Shown in pieces: positions 5,729 to 8,995 of a DNA stretch of 8,995 bases. Location: positions 1 through 8,995 of the forward strand of contig DIDE01000119.1 of assembly GCA_002417975.1 (NCBI GenBank), given 5' to 3'. This DNA comes from Eggerthellaceae bacterium UBA5808. GTDB taxonomy: Bacteria > Actinomycetota > Coriobacteriia > Coriobacteriales > Eggerthellaceae. The position numbers and the translations under genes are program-made. A model generated the notes under the pieces. It saw only the letters and a program-made list of their open reading frames with translations, had not been told where the DNA came from and made no database searches. Within the stretch, counting starts at the first letter, position 1. Every line of letters starts with the position of its first letter.

Positions 5729-6634
5729 CTATGCGAGGCCTAGGTAAGTGAGAAGAGGTCTCCATGATGCTTCGGCTTGTTTTCGTCCCTCATTATAGAG
5801 ATCCATCAGCTTGTGCGGATCGGATTCCATACTGGAAATGGTGACAGGTCGAGCGGGACGAATAACAAAGATGTCGCCGGCTGCTTGCATGCGTTTTATG
5901 CGTCGATAGATGCGATTGTACTCAAAGTGACGATGAGCCATTCGCTCGACAAAATAGGGATAATCAGAGTATTTGGTGGAAGCAAGAGCCATGAGTTTGT
6001 TAGGTCGTTTAACGTATCCATCATGTTGGGTCAAAATTATGACCTGTTTATGTGCACCGCACATAAGGGAAAACATAAGAGGAACGCTATCGCAGACGCC
6101 GCCATCGAGTAAGTGCATATCGTCAACTGTAACGATTTTACTAACGAGAGGCACTGATGCTGTGGCTACAAGGTACGGCAATTCTTCTGCTACGCCTTGA
6201 TAAGTATGATAGTCTGCTTCACCGATATCGAGATTACTCGCGACCGTCGTAAGAATCATGGGCGAATTAAAAAATGCATTGTAGTCCATAGGATCGAGTT
6301 CGTTTGGTATTTTATCAAACATTAAATCGATGCCGAGCGCGTTACCTGTATGCACAAAACTTTTCATCGATAAATAGTGCCAATCAGTGCAGTACTTAGT
6401 GTTGAGATAACAGGATCTGCCGTGGTCACCTGCAACGTAGTTGAGCCCGGTTAAGCCACCTGCTGATGTTCCGATGACATGCTGGGCACAGAGATGACGT
6501 TCCATAAATACATCGAGTACGCCTGCAGTAAAAAGACCGCGCATGGCGCCACCTTCCAAAATAAGGTCGAAAGGTTCGATGCCACAATCGGTATATGCGG
6601 GTTTACAATGCGGATCTGACTTGTAATCGTTCAC
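5729..6634 (-). CDS. Patatin-like phospholipase family protein
   Basis: Predicted cytosolic serine acyl hydrolase of the bacterial patatin family (YjjU/RssA-like); the substrate is unknown, probably a lysophospholipid or other acyl ester. The 301 residues include the oxyanion-hole glycine motif EGGAMRGLFTAGVLD (27-41), the nucleophile elbow GTSAGG with Ser57, and the catalytic aspartate in LLDGG (Asp177). This is the complete Ser-Asp dyad. The C-terminal part, with IFVIRPARPVTISSMESDP and LYNEGRKQAE, matches the helical tail common in this subfamily. There is no signal peptide or membrane helix. The start is GTG: an in-frame TAA lies shortly upstream, and the only other candidate, Met31, is inside the glycine motif. 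The ribosome binding site is weak (AGAAAG, nine bases away). It is divergent from trxA and in the same direction as pta, 145 bases apart. No functional link to either is evident. Confidence 0.9.
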   Translation of the reverse strand: MNDYKSDPHCKPAYTDCGIEPFDLILEGGAMRGLFTAGVLDVFMERHLCAQHVIGTSAGGLTGLNYVAGDHGRSCYLNTKYCTDWHYLSMKSFVHTGNALGIDLMFDKIPNELDPMDYNAFFNSPMILTTVASNLDIGEADYHTYQGVAEELPYLVATASVPLVSKIVTVDDMHLLDGGVCDSVPLMFSLMCGAHKQVIILTQHDGYVKRPNKLMALASTKYSDYPYFVERMAHRHFEYNRIYRRIKRMQAAGDIFVIRPARPVTISSMESDPHKLMDLYNEGRKQAEASWRPLLTYLGLA

Positions 6635-6661
6635 CGTGATGACGCTTTCTTTTGCTGTATA

Positions 6662-6678
6662 TTTTTTTACTTATTATA
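6662..6678 (-). promoter_or_regulatory. Patatin gene -10 box and A7 start region
   Basis: The minus strand reads a perfect TATAAT at 6678-6673, followed by AAGT and seven A (6668-6662). The expected start of transcription, about seven bases after the -10, falls inside the A-run. The -35 region at 16-18 bases is not consensus (TAGGAA or ATAGGA). The leader would be only about 30 bases. The long AT-rich gap to trxA (6635-6866) holds no gene. Confidence 0.5.
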
Positions 6679-6791
6679 TCAATGGTGTTGAAGTCTTCCT
6701 ATGGTATCTGGAGCTTGTGACGGTTTGGTTACTCTAGGTAAATTTGTTCATGGGGAGTATTATTGAATGAATGGTTGCTGCTCGCTGTACT

Positions 6792-6812
6792 CTATCGATA
6801 AACTATTGATAG
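6792..6812. promoter_or_regulatory. Inverted repeat over the trxA -35 region (candidate operator)
   Basis: The arms CTATCGATA (6792-6800) and TATTGATAG (6804-6812) are inverted copies with one mismatch (G-U in RNA) around the three-base centre AAC. The right arm contains the -35 hexamer TTGATA. Further ATAG units at 6817-6820 and 6830-6833 continue the pattern. The placement is that of a repressor operator or an activator site for trxA. I cannot name the regulator. Confidence 0.45.
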
Positions 6813-6834
6813 TGTTATAGTAGCAAATGATAGT
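6806..6834 (+). promoter_or_regulatory. Candidate trxA promoter
   Basis: TTGATA (6806-6811, five of six to the -35 consensus) is followed after 17 bases by GATAGT (6829-6834, four of six to the -10 consensus). Transcription would begin near 6841, giving a leader of about 26 bases with the ribosome binding site in it. The -35 is embedded in the inverted repeat. Confidence 0.5.
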
Positions 6835-6866
6835 GACATACATTATGCAAAGTAAAGGAGTCTATC

Positions 6867-7178
6867 ATGACGCAGGTATTGGCATCTTCGGAATTTCAAT
6901 CTAAGGTTCTTGAGGCTCAGGGCCCTGTTCTCGTTGATTTCTTTGCAACGTGGTGCGGTCCATGTAAAATGATGGCTCCCGTTGTTGACCAAATTGCTGA
7001 TGAAGTGACTGGTCAGGCATCTGTTTATAAGATTGATATTGATCAGAGCGCAGATATTGCATCTCGCTATAACGTTATGAGTGTGCCAACGTTTATGGTA
7101 TTCAATCAGGGCAGCGTTACTAATTCAACTGTAGGAGCTCAGCCTAAATCTGTTCTTCTGGGGCTACTCTCCAAATAA
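6867..7178 (+). CDS. trxA: Thioredoxin
   Basis: Small cytosolic dithiol-disulfide oxidoreductase that reduces protein disulfides and is recycled by thioredoxin reductase. The 103 residues are the standard size for a single thioredoxin fold. Asp24 (VDFFATW) is the buried acidic residue. The active site WCGPC has Cys30 and Cys33, and the cis-proline loop is Val73-Pro74-Thr75 (MSVPTFMVF). The C-terminal glycine region is present (GSVTNSTVGA). There is no signal peptide, so it is not a periplasmic or membrane relative. The start is supported by AAAGGAG (6854-6860), six bases upstream. trxB lies 150 bases downstream on the same strand, making a full thioredoxin system at one locus. A long hairpin between the two genes may separate or tune their expression. 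A promoter with an inverted repeat over its -35 precedes the gene. Confidence 0.97.
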   Translation: MTQVLASSEFQSKVLEAQGPVLVDFFATWCGPCKMMAPVVDQIADEVTGQASVYKIDIDQSADIASRYNVMSVPTFMVFNQGSVTNSTVGAQPKSVLLGLLSK

Positions 7179-7196
7179 TACGTGTTGTTCCGTGTT

Positions 7197-7238
7197 TGGC
7201 TGGGCTCATTGAATTTGTTTTATTCATGGGTCTAGCCA
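7197..7238 (+). other. Long hairpin between trxA and trxB
   Basis: TGGCTGGGCTCAT (7197-7209) pairs with ATGGGTCTAGCCA (7226-7238), including three G-U pairs. After one bulged T, GAAT pairs with ATTC, giving about 17 bp around the loop TTGTTTT. The bases after it (CTCTTTGCTG) are only a weak T-tract. It could be a leaky terminator, a 3' stabiliser of trxA mRNA or an RNase processing site. It lies 18 bases after the trxA stop. Confidence 0.6.
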
Positions 7239-7328
7239 CTCTTTGCTGCTCTGTCGAGTTTATGATGCGTTTGGGATGTGTCGCGTATTTGATGACATGG
7301 CAGTGTGCTTGGGAAAAGAGGGATGTGC

Positions 7329-8252
7329 ATGCATGATACCTATGACATAGCTGTAGTTGGTGCGGGACCTGCTGGGATGACGGCGGCACTTTATGGCAAA
7401 CGTGCGGGAATGAATGTTGCGTTGTTTGAGGGGCGTATGGCTGGCGGACAGATGTCTGAAGCAGGGACCATAGAAAATTACCCGGGGTTTCCTGATGGTG
7501 TTGCTGGCATTGATTTAGCAATGGCTATGCGCGAGCAAGTTGAACATCAAGGAATAACAATCATTGATCAATTGGTCGATCGCATAATCCCATCAGCTGA
7601 TCATACAGATCTTGTTGCAGGTGGCATAACCTATCACGCGCATGCGCTTATCTGTGCGATGGGTGCCCACCATCGTCAGCTTAATGTTCCTGGCGAAGCT
7701 GAACTTATTGGGCATGGTGTTTCGTATTGTGCAACGTGCGATGGAAATTTCTTTCGTGGCGGGTCTGTTGCTGTTGTTGGCGGGGGAGATGCCGCCGTTG
7801 GTGCAGCTCTGTATCTTTCTCGTATATGTACGCAGGTAGTGCTTATCCATCGGCGTGATACGTTTCGGGCATCTCAGCGTGATATTGATCGTCTCTCGCA
7901 TACATCTAATATTGAGCTGCATTACAATGCGGAAGTCCTGCGTTTAGAAGAAACGCCTCAACACAAACTTGCTCATATAATTACTCGCTCTACTTTGACG
8001 GGTAAGGAATCTATGCTGAATGTTGATGGTCTGTTTGTTATGGCTGGTCATATACCGAGTTCCGATTTAGTAGCATCATTCGTTCAATGTGACGATCATG
8101 GCTATATTAGTGCTGATGAACAAGGAGCTACATCTCACGTAGGGATATGGGCTGCGGGGGATATTCGCTCAAAACATCTTCGCCAAGTTACGACGGCAAC
8201 TGCTGATGGTGCTAATGCTGCGGAGGCGGCAGCGGAATGGTGCGCTTCATGA
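7329..8252 (+). CDS. trxB: Thioredoxin reductase (NADPH, FAD)
   Basis: Flavoprotein that transfers electrons from NADPH through FAD and a redox disulfide to thioredoxin. The 307 residues match the low-molecular-weight bacterial type. Seen in order: the FAD Rossmann motif VVGAGPAGM (9-17); a GGQM segment followed by ENYPGF; the redox site Cys134-Ala-Thr-Cys137 followed by DG; the NADPH-domain motif GGGD (151-154); the phosphate-binding HRRD (174-177) plus FRAS; and the C-terminal FAD segment WAAGDIRSKHLRQVTTATADG. The NADPH motif reads GGGDAAVGAA where most family members have GGGDSAVEEA, a small deviation. ATG 7329 is chosen because AGAGGG (7317-7322) is six bases upstream and MHDTYDIAVVGAG fits the family start; GTG 7305 and ATG 7323 are upstream in frame. 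TATGAT (7261-7266) could be a -10 for an own promoter, but no -35 is evident. Transcription may come from trxA. Confidence 0.96.
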   Translation: MHDTYDIAVVGAGPAGMTAALYGKRAGMNVALFEGRMAGGQMSEAGTIENYPGFPDGVAGIDLAMAMREQVEHQGITIIDQLVDRIIPSADHTDLVAGGITYHAHALICAMGAHHRQLNVPGEAELIGHGVSYCATCDGNFFRGGSVAVVGGGDAAVGAALYLSRICTQVVLIHRRDTFRASQRDIDRLSHTSNIELHYNAEVLRLEETPQHKLAHIITRSTLTGKESMLNVDGLFVMAGHIPSSDLVASFVQCDDHGYISADEQGATSHVGIWAAGDIRSKHLRQVTTATADGANAAEAAAEWCAS

Positions 8253-8277
8253 TACTATGGATTCCGTACTGCTGAGC

Positions 8278-8305
8278 TTGAGATATGAGCTCGTAGTCAT
8301 AGAAT
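8278..8305 (+). promoter_or_regulatory. Likely prfA promoter
   Basis: TTGAGA (8278-8283) and TAGAAT (8300-8305) each match consensus at five of six bases, with a 16-base spacer. Transcription would begin near 8312 and give a leader of about 94 bases. The -35 lies 25 bases after the trxB stop. No intrinsic terminator was found for trxB; a weak 6-bp stem (GAGCTT/GAGCTC) overlaps the promoter and has no T-run. Confidence 0.6.
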
Positions 8306-8405
8306 AATAACGTTATGCGGATTGCGCAGGACAAAATATGCGTGTCCATGTGAATAGAATTGGTCCAGCGATATGGATCAAAAGATGTAATACAAAGGAT
8401 TGTGC

Positions 8406-8995
8406 ATGCTTGAGAAAGAGAAGCTCCAAAAGATAATTTCTGCGTACGAGGATTTGCAGGTACGTATGAGTGATCCTGAGGTGCTGAAGAATCAGAAAGA
8501 GTATAACCACCTGGCTAAGGCGTACGCCGATCAGCAGGATCTTGTTAAGAGTGCTCGTCAATATGTTAAGGATCTTGACGATCTTGATGAAGCAAAGAGT
8601 ATGCTCTCCGAAGCAGATATGAAAGAATTTGCACAGGAAGAAATAGCACGTGTTGATGGCGAGATGCCGCAACTCGAGGAATCAATCAAATACATGCTCA
8701 TTCCTGCTGATCCTAATGATGAGAAGAATATTATTGTAGAGATACGTGCTGGTGCCGGTGGTGATGAGGCTGCTTTATTTGCTGGCGATTTGTATCGTAT
8801 GTATTCCCACTTTGCTGATGAGCGCGGTTGGAGCACGGAGACGATTGGCTCTTCTCCCTCTGAAGCTGGCGGATTCAAAGAGATTCAGTTTAAAGTTAAG
8901 GGCGAAAAAGTCTATTCTGTCATGAAATTTGAGAGCGGTGTACATCGCGTACAGCGTGTTCCTAAGACTGAGAGTCAGGGACGTATTCATACGTC
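8406..8995 (+). CDS. prfA: Peptide chain release factor 1, N-terminal part (3' end outside window)
   Basis: Release factor RF1, which recognises UAA and UAG in the ribosomal A site and triggers peptide release. The visible 196 residues cover the N-terminal helical domain (~1-100, binding site of the PrmC methylase and GTPase-centre contact) and the start of the codon-recognition domain. The sequence shows IRAGAGGDEAALFAGDLYRMY from Ile113, then FESGVHRVQRVP. The anticodon-like tripeptide is Pro186-Lys187-Thr188, i.e. PxT as in RF1 (E. coli PAT at 188-190) and not SPF as in RF2. TESQGRIHTS follows. The catalytic GGQ loop would lie beyond the right edge. The start ATG has AAAGGA (8394-8399) six bases upstream. 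The gene follows trxB after 153 bases and probably has its own promoter. The usual partner prmC would be expected downstream, outside the window. Confidence 0.96.
   Translation, partial: MLEKEKLQKIISAYEDLQVRMSDPEVLKNQKEYNHLAKAYADQQDLVKSARQYVKDLDDLDEAKSMLSEADMKEFAQEEIARVDGEMPQLEESIKYMLIPADPNDEKNIIVEIRAGAGGDEAALFAGDLYRMYSHFADERGWSTETIGSSPSEAGGFKEIQFKVKGEKVYSVMKFESGVHRVQRVPKTESQGRIHT

Noticed and set aside
5659..5745. Two CCTAGG palindromes near the patatin/pta gap
   Set aside because: One is inside the patatin coding end, they are only six bases long, and no larger shared context was found.
7144..7521. 125-codon open frame antisense to the trxA-trxB gap
   Set aside because: It crosses the long hairpin and overlaps the trxB N terminus; the composition is unlike the real genes here and no motif is visible.
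1..8995. tRNA, rRNA, CRISPR array, insertion sequence or phage genes
   Set aside because: No cloverleaf-type sequence, regularly spaced repeat, transposase or integrase motif was found on either strand.

Overview
The window carries a housekeeping stretch of a bacterial chromosome with moderately low G+C (mid-forties per cent by eye). It has Gram-positive-style ribosome binding sites (AAAGG, GAGGA, AAAGGAG) and short simple intergenic regions. The protein sequences look like the low-G+C end of the Actinobacteria, with class Coriobacteriia (Atopobium- or Cryptobacterium-like) the best guess. That placement is an impression from protein style and is not proven by anything in the window. There are no mobile elements, CRISPR arrays, tRNA or rRNA genes.

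Layout from left to right. The C-terminal half of valyl-tRNA synthetase (valS, +) enters from the left edge. A 194-nt gap with repeated AATTCGTATG boxes follows, then a small membrane protein with a double zinc ribbon (+), closed by a terminator. Next is threonyl-tRNA synthetase (thrS, +) behind a structured leader, closed by a terminator. On the opposite strand lie phosphate acetyltransferase (pta, -), convergent with thrS, and upstream of it a patatin-like phospholipase (-). The patatin gene diverges from thioredoxin (trxA, +), which is followed by thioredoxin reductase (trxB, +). The 5' part of peptide chain release factor 1 (prfA, +) runs off the right edge.

Functionally the genes fall into three groups: translation (valS, thrS, prfA), thiol redox (trxA plus trxB, a complete NADPH-TrxB-TrxA electron chain) and acetyl-CoA / acetyl-phosphate metabolism (pta, without ackA next to it). 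The patatin and zinc-ribbon genes have no clear link to their neighbours.

The most notable signal is in the thrS leader. Just upstream of the Shine-Dalgarno sequence there is a hairpin with exactly five base pairs and a seven-base loop reading TTTGTAT. This is the geometry of a tRNA anticodon arm carrying U33, the threonine anticodon UGU and A37. It suggests translational autoregulation by ThrRS through tRNA mimicry, as known for E. coli thrS, rather than a T-box. Secondary points of interest are the repeated boxes before the zinc-ribbon gene, an inverted repeat over the trxA -35 region and a long hairpin between trxA and trxB.
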